Part shown: positions 1 to 7,495 of the stretch, in pieces
Position numbering within the stretch: position 1 is the stretch's first letter
Layout: every line of letters begins with the position of its first letter
Origin: Reyranella sp.
GTDB lineage: Bacteria > Pseudomonadota > Alphaproteobacteria > Reyranellales > Reyranellaceae
Length of the DNA stretch: 64,000 nucleotides
NCBI RefSeq assembly: GCF_004297265.1
Contig: NZ_SCUT01000007.1
Location: 1 to 64,000 of the forward strand
Direction: 5' to 3'
The notes under the pieces: model-generated
The model's input: the letters and a program-made list of their open reading frames with translations, nothing else
Databases searched by the model: none
Told to the model about the DNA's origin: nothing
Made by a program: the position numbers and the translations under genes

Positions 1-64
1 CTTCAGACAGACGCTCAGACGTGACCGAATAGGGCAGGTTGCCCACAAACAATTTGCGACTCAT
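1..64 (-). CDS. RRM-domain RNA-binding protein, N-terminal fragment (cut by window edge)
   Basis: On the minus strand an ATG at 64-62 opens a frame reading MSRKLFVGNLPYSVTSERL and runs off the left edge. K-L-F-V-G-N-L-P-Y is the RNP-2 strand of an RNA recognition motif, as in the small glycine-rich or cold-induced RNA-binding proteins of bacteria, which are about 80-100 residues long. They bind single-stranded RNA in the cytoplasm. Only 21 codons are visible, so the family call rests on this motif alone. Confidence 0.75.
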   Translation of the reverse strand, partial: MSRKLFVGNLPYSVTSERLSE

Positions 65-353
65 TCAAGGCTCTGGGCTAGAGGAAGGATCGAGCGGAGT
101 CCGGCGCGCGCTTGCTGGACGGATGCGTCCAAGCGTTTCGATGACCTTTGACAGATGACCAAGTAGCTCACGGGAAGACGTTGACCGGTATCGCGCTCCG
201 CGACTGTGGGCCGAGACTCGTGATGATGCTCGTCGGCTAGTGTCGCAATGCAGCACTTATGCGCTGAATCAACGCTTGAGTCCACCTCGTCGCAGGGTTG
301 AGGCATAACGAATCGCGGCACACAATCGCCACTGAATCGGGAGGGATTGCGAA
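65..353. other. Intergenic region between the RRM gene and the NIPSNAP gene
   Basis: These 289 bases separate two divergent genes and should hold both promoters. Short open frames exist on both strands but none has a good ribosome binding site or recognisable product. A purine-rich GGAGGG at 339-344 is the ribosome binding site for the gene starting at 354. I see no clear operator or structured RNA. Confidence 0.5.
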
Positions 354-668
354 ATGATCGTCGACCATCGAACCTACGAACTCCAGCCGGGACGCCTGCG
401 CGACTTCCTCGCGCTCTACGAAAAGGAAGGCCTGCCCGTCCAGTTGAAGCATCTCGGCAATCTCGTCGGCTACTACACGACCGAGATCGGCAACGTGAAC
501 GAGATCGTTCACATCTGGGGCTACGCCGACCTCGCGGATCGCACGAAGCGTCGCGCGGCGATGGCTGCCGATCCTGCGTGGCAGGCTTATTTGCAGAAGA
601 GCCGAGAATATATGAAGACCATGAACAACAAGATATTGGTGCCCACCACCTTCTCACCCACGAAGTAA
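354..668 (+). CDS. NIPSNAP family protein
   Basis: This 104-residue protein begins MIVDHRTYELQPGRLRDFL, the usual opening of NIPSNAP domains, which are ferredoxin-like (dimeric alpha-beta barrel) folds. The I/V-x-x-R-T-Y-x-L-x-P-G strand, the central I-V-H-I-W-G-Y-x-D-L strand and the terminal W-Q-A-Y segment are all present, and the length equals one domain. The ATG at 354 follows GGAGGG at a good distance. It lies 16 bases before a thiamine-diphosphate enzyme, so the two are probably co-transcribed. Bacterial NIPSNAP proteins have no settled function; a role beside the downstream enzyme is inference. Confidence 0.85.
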   Translation: MIVDHRTYELQPGRLRDFLALYEKEGLPVQLKHLGNLVGYYTTEIGNVNEIVHIWGYADLADRTKRRAAMAADPAWQAYLQKSREYMKTMNNKILVPTTFSPTK

Positions 669-684
669 GGGAAAGACGTCCAAC

Positions 685-2373
685 ATGGCTACCGCATACC
701 CGCGCCGCAGCGGCGCGCAGGTTCTGATCGACCAACTGCGTATCCACGGCACCGACACGATCTTCGGTGTGCCCGGTGAAAGCTACCTGGCCGCCCTCGA
801 CGCGCTTTACGCCCAACGCAATTCCATCCGCTATGTGATCTGCCGCCAGGAAGGCGGCGCCTCCTACATGGCGGAGGCCTACGGCAAGCTGACCGGCAAG
901 CCCGGCGTCTGTTTCGTCACGCGCGGGCCCGGCGCCACCAATGCCAGCGTCGGAATGCATACCGGCTTCCAGGATTCGACGCCCATGATTCTGCTGGTCG
1001 GGCAGGTTGCGCGCGAACAGGCCGAGCGCGAGGCGTTCCAGGAAATCGACTACCGGCGCATGTACGGCCAGATGGCCAAGTGGGTGACCCAGATCGAGGA
1101 CGCCCGCCGCATCCCCGAGATCGTGAGCCAGGCCTTCCATCGCGCCATGAACGGCAGGCCCGGTCCGGTGGTCATCGCCCTGCCGGAGGACATGCTGGTC
1201 GACGAGGTCGAGGTCGCCGATGCCGGCCCCTACAAGGTCGCGCGCGGCGCGCCGGCGCCCGAGGACATGGCGACATTCCGCGAACTGCTCGCCGCGGCGA
1301 AGCAGCCGCTCGTCATCCTGGGCGGTGGCGGCTGGGACGCCAAGGCCTGCGCCGACATCAAGGCGTTCGTCGAGGCCAACCACCTGCCGGTGACGACGGC
1401 GTTCCGAAATCAGGACCTGATCGACAACCGTCACGACAATTTCGTCGGTGATCTCGGTCTTGGCGTGAACCCGCCGCTCGGCAAGCGCATCAAGGAGAGC
1501 GACCTCATCATCGCGATCGGTCCACGCCTCGGCGAGGCCACCACCGGCGGCTACACCATGTTCGACCTGCCGGTGCCGGCGCAGAAGATGGTGCACGTGC
1601 ATGCGGGCGCCGAGGAGCTGGGCCGCGTCTATCAGGCGACCCTGCCGATCAACTCGGGCATGGCGCAGTTCGCGGCGGCCGCGAAGGCGATGAAGCCGGT
1701 CGATGTGTCCGCGTGGAAGGCGGGTGTCGCGGCCGCGCGCGCAGACTATCTGAAGAACATCGAGCCGACGCCACAGCCGGGCTCGGCGAATCTCGCGGAG
1801 ATCGTGGGCTGGCTGAACAAGCGCCTGCCCGATGACGTCATCGTCACCAACGGCGCGGGCAACTATGCGGGCTTCGTGCACCGTTTCTTCCAGTATCGCG
1901 GCTTCCGCACCCAGCTCGCGCCGACCAACGGTTCGATGGGCTACGGCGTCCCGTCGGCGGTGGCGGCCAAGATCGCCGCGCCCGGCCGCACCGTCGTGTC
2001 GTTCAGCGGTGACGGCTGCTTCCTGATGAACGGGCAGGAGTTCGCGACCGCCGTCCAGCACGGGGCGAATGTCGTGTTCATCGTGGTCGACAACGGCATG
2101 TACGGCACGATCCGCATGCACCAGGAGCGCGAGTATCCGACGCGCGTCCACGGCACCGAGCTGAAGAACCCCGACTTCGCGGCCTATGCCCGCGCCTTCG
2201 GCGGTCACGGCGAGACGGTCGAGCGCACGGCGGACTTCGAGGCGGCCTTCGAACGAGCCCTCGGCGCCGGCAAGCCCTCGATCATCCATGTGAAGACGGA
2301 CGCGGAGGCGATCACCTCGCGGATCACCATGAGCAAGCTCCGAGAGCAGGCGCTGGCCAAGCAGAAGCACTAG
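685..2373 (+). CDS. Thiamine pyrophosphate-dependent enzyme, acetolactate synthase-like
   Basis: This is a 562-residue cytoplasmic enzyme with the three-domain layout of the acetohydroxyacid synthase/benzoylformate decarboxylase superfamily: N-terminal TPP pyrimidine-binding domain (about 1-170), central domain (about 190-325) and C-terminal TPP diphosphate-binding domain (about 360-540). The conserved glutamate that activates the thiazolium is E56 in R-Q-E-G-G-A. The metal/diphosphate motif is GDG at 442-444 with N470 in V-D-N-G-M-Y. Length and motifs fit a catalytic subunit, but no small regulatory subunit gene is adjacent. Biosynthetic AHAS is therefore unlikely; a 2-oxo-acid decarboxylase or carboligase of unknown substrate is the safer call. 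Confidence 0.85.
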   Translation: MATAYPRRSGAQVLIDQLRIHGTDTIFGVPGESYLAALDALYAQRNSIRYVICRQEGGASYMAEAYGKLTGKPGVCFVTRGPGATNASVGMHTGFQDSTPMILLVGQVAREQAEREAFQEIDYRRMYGQMAKWVTQIEDARRIPEIVSQAFHRAMNGRPGPVVIALPEDMLVDEVEVADAGPYKVARGAPAPEDMATFRELLAAAKQPLVILGGGGWDAKACADIKAFVEANHLPVTTAFRNQDLIDNRHDNFVGDLGLGVNPPLGKRIKESDLIIAIGPRLGEATTGGYTMFDLPVPAQKMVHVHAGAEELGRVYQATLPINSGMAQFAAAAKAMKPVDVSAWKAGVAAARADYLKNIEPTPQPGSANLAEIVGWLNKRLPDDVIVTNGAGNYAGFVHRFFQYRGFRTQLAPTNGSMGYGVPSAVAAKIAAPGRTVVSFSGDGCFLMNGQEFATAVQHGANVVFIVVDNGMYGTIRMHQEREYPTRVHGTELKNPDFAAYARAFGGHGETVERTADFEAAFERALGAGKPSIIHVKTDAEAITSRITMSKLREQALAKQKH

Positions 2374-2391
2374 GCGCAGGCACGCGAAAGA

Positions 2392-2426
2392 CCGGGCGCA
2401 AGTCCTGTAGACGGGCTTGCGTCCGG
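2392..2426 (+). terminator. Hairpin after the TPP enzyme gene
   Basis: CCGGGCGCAAG (2392-2402) and CTTGCGTCCGG (2416-2426) pair with one mismatch in 11 around a 13-base loop, starting 18 bases after the stop codon. There is no T-run, so it is a weak or Rho-assisted terminator candidate, or mainly protects the 3' end. A second hairpin, CCGCCT/AGGCGG (2433-2450), follows. Confidence 0.4.
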
Positions 2427-2445
2427 CCGTTGCCGCCTTTATAGA
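2417..2445 (+). promoter_or_regulatory. Candidate sigma-70 promoter for the SAM-II/metZ transcript
   Basis: TTGCGT (2417-2422) and TATAGA (2440-2445) are separated by exactly 17 bases. They match the -35 and -10 consensus at 3 and 4 of 6 positions. Initiation would fall near 2452, the first base of the riboswitch, which supports the assignment. The -35 box overlaps the hairpin behind the upstream gene. Confidence 0.4.
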
Positions 2446-2451
2446 GGCGGT

Positions 2452-2503
2452 CCGTGGAGATTTGAGCCGACCGGCTTGCGACCACGTTAAACATCGCTAA
2501 AAG
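2452..2503 (+). ncRNA. SAM-II riboswitch (SAM-alpha, metA-type leader)
   Basis: The leader contains the conserved blocks of the alphaproteobacterial SAM-II aptamer in the right order: GTGG (2454-2457), GATTTGAGCC, CGGCTTGC, CCACGTTAAACA (2482-2493) and CGCTAAAAGG (2495-2504). GTGG pairs with CCAC to form P1, GAGCC can pair with GGCTT inside, and the CGCTAAA block is the 3' side of the pseudoknot. SAM-II binds S-adenosylmethionine and lowers expression of methionine-pathway genes in alphaproteobacteria. Here it precedes metZ, a classical target. Identified by recall of the consensus; a covariance search was not run. Confidence 0.9.
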
Positions 2504-2519
2504 GTCGGAGGTGCCCGCA

Positions 2520-2550
2520 AAGCCCCCGTCCTTCCAGGTCGGGGGCTTTT
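2520..2550 (+). terminator. Rho-independent terminator of the SAM-II expression platform
   Basis: AAGCCCCCG (2520-2528) pairs perfectly with CGGGGGCTT (2540-2548) around an 11-base loop and runs into TTTT. It lies 17 bases after the aptamer and 44 bases before the metZ start, so it probably ends leader transcripts when SAM is bound. Downstream of it, GGAG at 2583-2586 is the metZ ribosome binding site. Confidence 0.8.
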
Positions 2551-2593
2551 CGTTTGCGCAGCTGGACGGCGCGCGGCGAGACAGGAGAGTGAG

Positions 2594-3805
2594 ATGGACG
2601 GTTCGATTCCGGCGAAGAAGGCGCAAGCCGACGTTTCGAAATGGCGTACCCAGACCCGCGCGGTGCGCGGCGGCCAGATCCGCAGCAACTTCGACGAGAC
2701 GTCCGAAGCGCTGTTCCTGACCTCGGGTTATGCCTATTCCAGCGCGGAGGAGGCCGAAGCCACCTTCAAGGGCGAGAGCAACCACTACCAGTATTCGCGC
2801 TTCGGCAATCCGACCGTCACCATGTTCGAGAACCGGCTCGCTGCGCTGGAGGGCGCCGAGGCCTGCCGTGCCACCTCGACCGGCATGTCGGCGGTGTTCT
2901 TCGCGCTGCTGGCGCTGCTCAAGTCGGGCGACCGCATCGTCGCTGCGCGCCAGCTGTTCGGCTCCTGCCACTACATCGTGGCCGACCTGCTGCCGAAGTA
3001 CGGCATCCAGAGCGAGCTGGTCGACGGCGGCGATCTCGCGCAGTGGGAGAAGGCGCTCTCCAAGCCGACGCAGGCGGTGCTTTTCGAATCGCCGTCCAAC
3101 CCGATGCTCGACATCGTCGACGTGAAGGCAGTGTGCGATCTCGCCCACAAGGCCGGCGCCAAGGTCGTGCTCGACAATGCCTTCGCCACGCCGATCCTGC
3201 AGCGGCCGCTCGAGTTCGGCGCCGACGTTGTGGTCCACTCCGCCACCAAGTACATCGACGGCCAGGGCCGCACCCTGGGCGGCGCCGTGCTGGGCTCGAA
3301 GGAGTTCATCCTCGACAAGCTGCAGCCGATCATCCGCAACACCGGCCCGTCGCTCAGCCCGTTCAATGCCTGGGTTCTGGTAAAGGGCCTGGAGACGCTC
3401 GGCCTGCGTGTCGAGCGCCATTGCGCCAATGCCCGTCGCATCGCCGACGCGCTGGCCGCGCATCCGGCGATCGGCCGCGTGCTCTATCCCGGCCGTCCCG
3501 ACCATCCGCAGCATGCCCTGGCGGCGAAGCAGATGTCCGACTTCGGCGGCGTCGTGGCGTTCGACGTCAAGGCCGGCAAGCAGGCCGCGTTCGCGGCGTT
3601 GAACCGCCTGCAACTCGTCGACATCTCCAACAATCTCGGCGACGCCAAGAGCCTCGTCACCCATCCGGCGACCACGACGCACATGCGCATCGGCGCCGAG
3701 GAGCGCGCGAAGCTCGGCATCACCGACGGCACAATCCGCATCTCGGTCGGCCTCGAGGATGCCGAGGACATCATCGCCGACCTCATGCAGGCGCTGGGGG
3801 GCTGA
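2594..3805 (+). CDS. metZ: O-succinylhomoserine sulfhydrylase
   Basis: This 403-residue PLP enzyme of the Cys/Met metabolism family makes homocysteine from O-succinylhomoserine and sulfide, the direct sulfhydrylation route to methionine. The PLP lysine is K219 in H-S-A-T-K-Y-I-D-G-Q-G-R. The family blocks Y-S-R-F-G-N-P-T (about 67-74) and N-P-M-L-D-I-V-D-V (about 172-180) are intact. Length and the N-terminus (W-R-x-Q-T-R-A-V-R-G-G) match MetZ rather than cystathionine gamma-synthase or MetY. The upstream SAM-II riboswitch independently supports a methionine role. Its stop codon overlaps the next start (TGATG). Confidence 0.93.
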   Translation: MDGSIPAKKAQADVSKWRTQTRAVRGGQIRSNFDETSEALFLTSGYAYSSAEEAEATFKGESNHYQYSRFGNPTVTMFENRLAALEGAEACRATSTGMSAVFFALLALLKSGDRIVAARQLFGSCHYIVADLLPKYGIQSELVDGGDLAQWEKALSKPTQAVLFESPSNPMLDIVDVKAVCDLAHKAGAKVVLDNAFATPILQRPLEFGADVVVHSATKYIDGQGRTLGGAVLGSKEFILDKLQPIIRNTGPSLSPFNAWVLVKGLETLGLRVERHCANARRIADALAAHPAIGRVLYPGRPDHPQHALAAKQMSDFGGVVAFDVKAGKQAAFAALNRLQLVDISNNLGDAKSLVTHPATTTHMRIGAEERAKLGITDGTIRISVGLEDAEDIIADLMQALGG

Positions 3806-4416
3806 TGCCGCTTTCCGCCGACCTGTGGGCGGCGAATTCGGACCTCGCCTCGCGCATCCTGTCGCACGGTTTCGTGCGCGGGCTGCGTGACGGCTCGCTG
3901 CCGATCGAGTGCTTCAAGGGCTATGTCGCGCAGGACGCCTATTTCCTCGAGGCCTTCGCGCGCGCCTATGCCTTCTGCCTCGCCAATTCGCGCGCGCGCG
4001 AGGACCAGTACGGATTCGCCGGCCTGATTGCGGGCGTGCTGCAGGAGCTGAAGCTGCACAGGGGCTACGCCGAGCGCTGGCGGGTCGACCTCGAAGGAGT
4101 GGCCCCCATCGAGGCGACTCGCGCCTATGTCGACTTCCTTCTCGAGACGGCGCGGCGCGGCAATCTCGGCGAGACGATCGCCGCGATGACGCCGTGCATG
4201 CGGCTCTATGCATTCCTCGGCCGTTCGCTGGCGGCCAACAGCGTGGCCAAGCTCTATTCGGAGTGGGTGAAGACTTACGCCGATCCGGGTTTTGAGGCGC
4301 TGGCCGCCCAGCTCGAAGCCCTGCTCGATCTCCATGCCGAGGATAGCGAAGCGGTGCGCTCCAACTACCGCCGCGCCATGGAACTCGAACTCGGCTTCTT
4401 TGCCGCCCACGTCTAG
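3805..4416 (+). CDS. tenA: TenA family protein (thiaminase II / aminopyrimidine aminohydrolase)
   Basis: This 203-residue helical-bundle protein begins at an ATG overlapping the metZ stop, so translation is coupled. TenA enzymes hydrolyse the amino group of aminomethylpyrimidine derivatives to salvage thiamine pyrimidine, or cleave thiamine. The substrate-binding aspartate is D44 (A-Q-D-A-Y-F-L) and the catalytic cysteine is C131 (M-T-P-C-M-R-L-Y), so this is the Cys-containing TenA class. Length is slightly under the usual 220. Coupling to metZ places a thiamine-salvage gene under SAM control, which is unusual. The stop lies in a CTAG shared with the convergent marR stop. Confidence 0.85.
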   Translation: MPLSADLWAANSDLASRILSHGFVRGLRDGSLPIECFKGYVAQDAYFLEAFARAYAFCLANSRAREDQYGFAGLIAGVLQELKLHRGYAERWRVDLEGVAPIEATRAYVDFLLETARRGNLGETIAAMTPCMRLYAFLGRSLAANSVAKLYSEWVKTYADPGFEALAAQLEALLDLHAEDSEAVRSNYRRAMELELGFFAAHV

Positions 4417-4862
4417 AGCGGCGCCAGTTTCTCCATCGAGCGGTCGAGGGCGCCGTGCAGGTCGGCGGTCAGCTTCGTGCCCATCGCCGTGCGCACCTCC
4501 TGCTCGGCCTCGGCCCACAGCGGCAGTGCGCGCTTGAACAGGGCTCGGCCTGCCGGCGTCGCGACCAACTCGTGCCGGCGCTTGTCGCCCGCGGCGGCGC
4601 GCTCGATCACGCCCGACGTCAGCAGCGGCCGCAGGTTGCGGGTCAGGGTCGTCCTGTCCGTCGCGAGAAGTTCGGACAGTTCGCTGATGCTGACGGGGCC
4701 GCGCGAGATCACGTAACCCAGCAGCGAGAATTGCGAGATGCGCAGGCCAGTCGGCGCCAGGTGCCGGCTGTAGATCTGGGTGACGCGCCGCGCCGCGCTG
4801 CGCACGCGAAAGCAGGTGCACTCGGCGGGCGACAGGCGGACCGCAGGAAAATCGGCTGTCAT
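4413..4862 (-). CDS. MarR family transcriptional regulator
   Basis: This 149-residue winged-helix protein has the MarR layout: N-terminal dimerisation helices, a recognition region around S-I-S-E-L-S-E-L-L-A-T-D-R-T-T-L-T-R (about 62-79), the wing at A-A-A-G-D-K-R-R-H-E-L (D-K-R is the family signature) and C-terminal dimerisation helices. The ATG at 4862 follows GGAG-type bases. It is divergent from a PaaI thioesterase gene with a 16-bp palindrome between them, so it most likely represses that gene and itself in response to a small aromatic or acyl ligand. The ligand cannot be told from sequence. Confidence 0.9.
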   Translation of the reverse strand: MTADFPAVRLSPAECTCFRVRSAARRVTQIYSRHLAPTGLRISQFSLLGYVISRGPVSISELSELLATDRTTLTRNLRPLLTSGVIERAAAGDKRRHELVATPAGRALFKRALPLWAEAEQEVRTAMGTKLTADLHGALDRSMEKLAPL

Positions 4863-4904
4863 GGGAGGGAGATTATCGCCGCTCCTTGCGCCGGCAAAGC
4901 CTGA

Positions 4905-4920
4905 ATGTGTATATGCACAT
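4905..4920. promoter_or_regulatory. Candidate MarR operator
   Basis: ATGTGTATATGCACAT is a palindrome with one mismatch between its two 8-base arms. It sits in the divergent gap between the marR start (4862) and the thioesterase start (about 4941). MarR dimers typically bind 16-20 bp AT-rich palindromes of this form close to the controlled promoter. Base composition is clearly more AT-rich than the flanks. Confidence 0.65.
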
Positions 4921-4940
4921 AAGATCTGATGGAGACGGGC

Positions 4941-5414
4941 ATGGCTGCAGAAGCGGGATTTGGCGTGGTGCCGATCGAGCAGGCGCGCACGCTGGACGGG
5001 CTGGATCTCTTCAAGGGCCTGCTGGAGGGACGCTATCCGGCGCCGCCGATCTCCCGGGCCTTGGGCTTCAATCTGCTGGAAGTCGAAGCCGGGCGCGTTC
5101 TGTTCGGCTATACGCCGGTCTTCGACCATTACAACCCGCTGGGCACGGTCCATGGCGGCATCGCGGCCACCTTGCTCGACTCGGTGATGGGTTGCTGCAT
5201 CCACACGATGCTGAAGGCCGGCAGCGGCTACACCACCGTCGAGATCAAGGTGAACTATGTGCGCGCGATGACCGACAGGACCGGTCCCGTTCGCGCCGAG
5301 GGCAAGGTCATCAATGTCGGCTCCCGCATCGCGACGTCCGAGGGCCGCCTGACCGACGCTTCCGGCAAGCTGCTTGCCCATGGCACCACGACCTGCCTGA
5401 TCTTCCCGATTTAG
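4941..5414 (+). CDS. PaaI family thioesterase (hotdog fold)
   Basis: A single hotdog domain of about 157 residues that hydrolyses acyl- or aryl-CoA thioesters in the cytoplasm. The family motif H-G-G-I-A-A-T-L-L-D-S (about 74-84) is intact, preceded by H-Y-N-P-L-G-T-V, the PaaI-type active-site segment. The C-terminal strand includes G-R-L-T-D-A-S-G-K-L-L-A-H-G-T-T-T-C. The start at 4941 is preferred because GGAG (4931-4934) precedes it by 6 bases; an in-frame ATG at 4929 has no such site. It is divergent from a marR gene whose probable operator lies in its promoter. Confidence 0.87.
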   Translation: MAAEAGFGVVPIEQARTLDGLDLFKGLLEGRYPAPPISRALGFNLLEVEAGRVLFGYTPVFDHYNPLGTVHGGIAATLLDSVMGCCIHTMLKAGSGYTTVEIKVNYVRAMTDRTGPVRAEGKVINVGSRIATSEGRLTDASGKLLAHGTTTCLIFPI

Positions 5415-5428
5415 CCTAGTCTGTCGGC

Positions 5429-6337
5429 ATGCAGAATGCGGCCGCCGAACAAAGGCTCCTGAAACTTTCCATTGCCGTCACCATCGGGGTGTCGGCCTTC
5501 GGCGTGCTGTTCGGCCTGCTGTCGGGGTCGATGTCGATCCTGTTCGACGGCGTGTTTGCCGCTATCGATGCCGCGATGTCGGGTCTGGCGCTGTTCGTGT
5601 CGCGCCTCGTCACCCGCGTCACCGAGAACCGGCGCTTCCAGTTCGGCTACTGGCACATCGAGCCGATGGTGCTGGCCTTCAACGGCGGCACGCTGATGCT
5701 GCTCTGCTTCTATGCCTTCCTGAACGCGGTCGACAGCTTGCTGGCCGGCGGCCGGCAGCTCGACTTCGACTGGGCTTTGGCCTACGCCGTTCTGGTCTGC
5801 GTCGCCTGTTTCGGCATGTACTTCTACGAGCGGCATCTCAATCGCCGGATCGGCTCCGATTTCGTGCGGCTCGATACCCAGAGCTGGCTGATGAGCGGAG
5901 CAATCACCTCGGCCCTGTTCGTGGCTTTCGCCATCGCCGGCATGCTGAAGGGGACGGCATACGAGTATCTTGCGCCGTACGTTGACCCGGCGGTGCTGGC
6001 GCTCCTGACGCTGGTCCTCGTCTTCGTGCCGATCCGCACGGTGCGCAAGGCGTTGCAGGAAATCCTTCTCATCACGCCGCCGGCTCTCGACGCGCGTGTC
6101 CGTGAGGTCATGGACGAAGCGGTCGTCCGGCACGGTTTCAACACCTACACCAGCTATGTCGCCAAGGTGGGGCGCGCCCAGTTCATCGAGATCCACATCG
6201 CCGTCCCGCCGCAAACCCCGATCGACAGTGTGGGAAAGGCCGATGCGATCCGGCGCGAGATTGCGGAGGCGATCGGCGGCGAGGGTCCACACCGCTGGCT
6301 GACGATCGACTTCACCGCCGACCCCAGGTGGCTGTAG
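5429..6337 (+). CDS. Cation diffusion facilitator-like transporter with altered metal site
   Basis: This 302-residue membrane protein has about six hydrophobic segments and a C-terminal cytoplasmic domain, the CDF architecture of divalent-metal/proton antiporters. The S-x-S-I-L and F-G-Y-W-H-I-E-P segments align with E. coli YiiP S-V-A-I-L and F-G-H-G-K-A-E. By hand alignment to YiiP the four transport-site ligands D45, D49, H153 and D157 become F43, D47, D149 and W153, so the classic tetrahedral zinc site is not conserved. An extra D40 lies one turn earlier. It may carry another ion or have lost transport. It follows the thioesterase gene by 14 bases. Confidence 0.8.
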   Translation: MQNAAAEQRLLKLSIAVTIGVSAFGVLFGLLSGSMSILFDGVFAAIDAAMSGLALFVSRLVTRVTENRRFQFGYWHIEPMVLAFNGGTLMLLCFYAFLNAVDSLLAGGRQLDFDWALAYAVLVCVACFGMYFYERHLNRRIGSDFVRLDTQSWLMSGAITSALFVAFAIAGMLKGTAYEYLAPYVDPAVLALLTLVLVFVPIRTVRKALQEILLITPPALDARVREVMDEAVVRHGFNTYTSYVAKVGRAQFIEIHIAVPPQTPIDSVGKADAIRREIAEAIGGEGPHRWLTIDFTADPRWL

Positions 6338-6400
6338 ACGGGTTTGACCTTTTGAACGGAAACTCCCATGTCAGTGGCAGAAGGAATTTGCGCGAGCATG

Positions 6401-6790
6401 TACAAAGCCACCACCCGTGCCATCCAGGTGACGGTCGAGCCGCAATATCTGCCCGACCAGTCGGAGCCCGAGAAGTCACAATATGTCTGGGCCTATACGG
6501 TGCGCATCCGGAACGGTGGCGATGTCGCGGTACAGTTGCGTAGCCGGCACTGGAAGATCACCGACGGCCTCGGCCGCCTCCAGGAGGTCAAGGGCCCCGG
6601 CGTCGTGGGCAAGACACCGTTGCTGCGTCCCGGCGAGGTGTTCGAGTACACTTCCGGTACGCCCCTCTCCACGCCATCCGGCATCATGGGCGGCACGTAT
6701 CAGATGGTGGACGAGGCGGGGGTGAAGTTCGACATCGAGATTCCGACCTTTTCGCTCGATGCGCCGACGGCGCAGCGCAGCCTCAACTAG
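6401..6790 (+). CDS. apaG: ApaG protein (DUF525 domain)
   Basis: This is a single fibronectin-III-like ApaG domain of about 129 residues. Diagnostic parts are M-Y-K-A-T-T-R at the start, [10 protein letters not shown] in the middle, and [15 protein letters not shown] followed by F-E-Y-T-S-G-T-P-L at the core. ApaG has been linked to Co2+/Mg2+ efflux phenotypes in enterobacteria, but its biochemical role is unclear. I place the start at 6401 because most homologues begin M-Y-K/R-A; an in-frame ATG at 6368 would add 11 residues. Neither start has a strong ribosome binding site. It lies between the CDF-like gene and folE. Confidence 0.9.
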   Translation, partial: YKATTRAIQVTVEPQYLPDQSEPEKSQYVWAYTVRIRNGGDVAVQLRSRHWKITDGLGRLQEVKGPGVVGKTPLLRPGEVFEYTSGTPLSTPSGIMGGTYQMVDEAGVKFDIEIPTFSLDAPTAQRSLN

Positions 6791-6816
6791 GTCGCGCCGA
6801 TCATGGGAGAAAGACG

Positions 6817-7443
6817 ATGAACAAGATGGCGAAGCCGCGCGAAATCGTTTCGCTCGCCACCGGCCTGCCCCGGCCCTCGCGCGAGGAGGCCGAGGCAGCC
6901 GTCCGCACGCTGATTCGCTGGGCCGGTGACGATCCCGGCCGCGAGGGGCTGGCCGGCACGCCTGACCGCGTCGTGCGCTCCTACGAGGAGTTCTTCGCGG
7001 GCTACGACCAGGACCCGCGCGACATGCTGCAACGGACCTTCGAGGAGGTCGAGGGCTACGACGAGGTCGTTGCCCTGCGCGACATCCGGCTGGAATCGCA
7101 CTGCGAGCATCACATGGTGCCGATCATCGGCCGGGTCCATGTCGGCTATCTGCCGGACAAGCGCGTGGTGGGCATCAGCAAGCTCGCCCGTGTGGTCGAT
7201 GCCTATGCCCTTCGCCTGCAGATCCAGGAGAAGCTGACGGCGCAGATCGCCAACACGCTACAGGAAGTGCTGCAGCCGCGCGGTGTGGCTGTCGTGATCG
7301 AGGCGGCGCACCAGTGCATGACGACACGCGGCGTTCACAAATCCGATGTTACGATGGTCACCAGCCGCATGCTGGGTGCCTTCCGCGACAATGGCGAGAC
7401 ACGGCGCGAATTCCTGAGCATGATCGGGCGTACGTCGGTGTAG
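6817..7443 (+). CDS. folE: GTP cyclohydrolase I
   Basis: This 208-residue enzyme converts GTP to 7,8-dihydroneopterin triphosphate, the first step of folate (and queuosine-type) biosynthesis, as a cytoplasmic decamer. Zinc ligands are C96 and H99 (S-H-C-E-H-H-M-V-P) and C167 (A-H-Q-C-M-T-T-R-G). The substrate-binding segment [12 protein letters not shown] and the C-terminal L-S-M-I block are present. This is the zinc-dependent FolE1 type. A GGGAGAAAG ribosome binding site precedes the ATG. Confidence 0.95.
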   Translation: MNKMAKPREIVSLATGLPRPSREEAEAAVRTLIRWAGDDPGREGLAGTPDRVVRSYEEFFAGYDQDPRDMLQRTFEEVEGYDEVVALRDIRLESHCEHHMVPIIGRVHVGYLPDKRVVGISKLARVVDAYALRLQIQEKLTAQIANTLQEVLQPRGVAVVIEAAHQCMTTRGVHKSDVTMVTSRMLGAFRDNGETRREFLSMIGRTSV

Positions 7444-7495
7444 CGTCCGCCTCCTCCCTCGGGGAGAGGTCGGAATAGAGTGAACAAGGGACATC

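Noticed and set aside
61-2370. Long minus-strand open frame of 769 codons opposite the NIPSNAP and TPP genes
   Set aside because: It is antisense to well-supported genes, is Arg/His/Asp-rich as expected for a shadow frame in GC-rich DNA, and matches no domain.
4413-4416. CTAG shared by the tenA and marR stop codons as a regulatory site
   Set aside because: It is simply the two convergent TAG stops overlapping; no terminator hairpin surrounds it.
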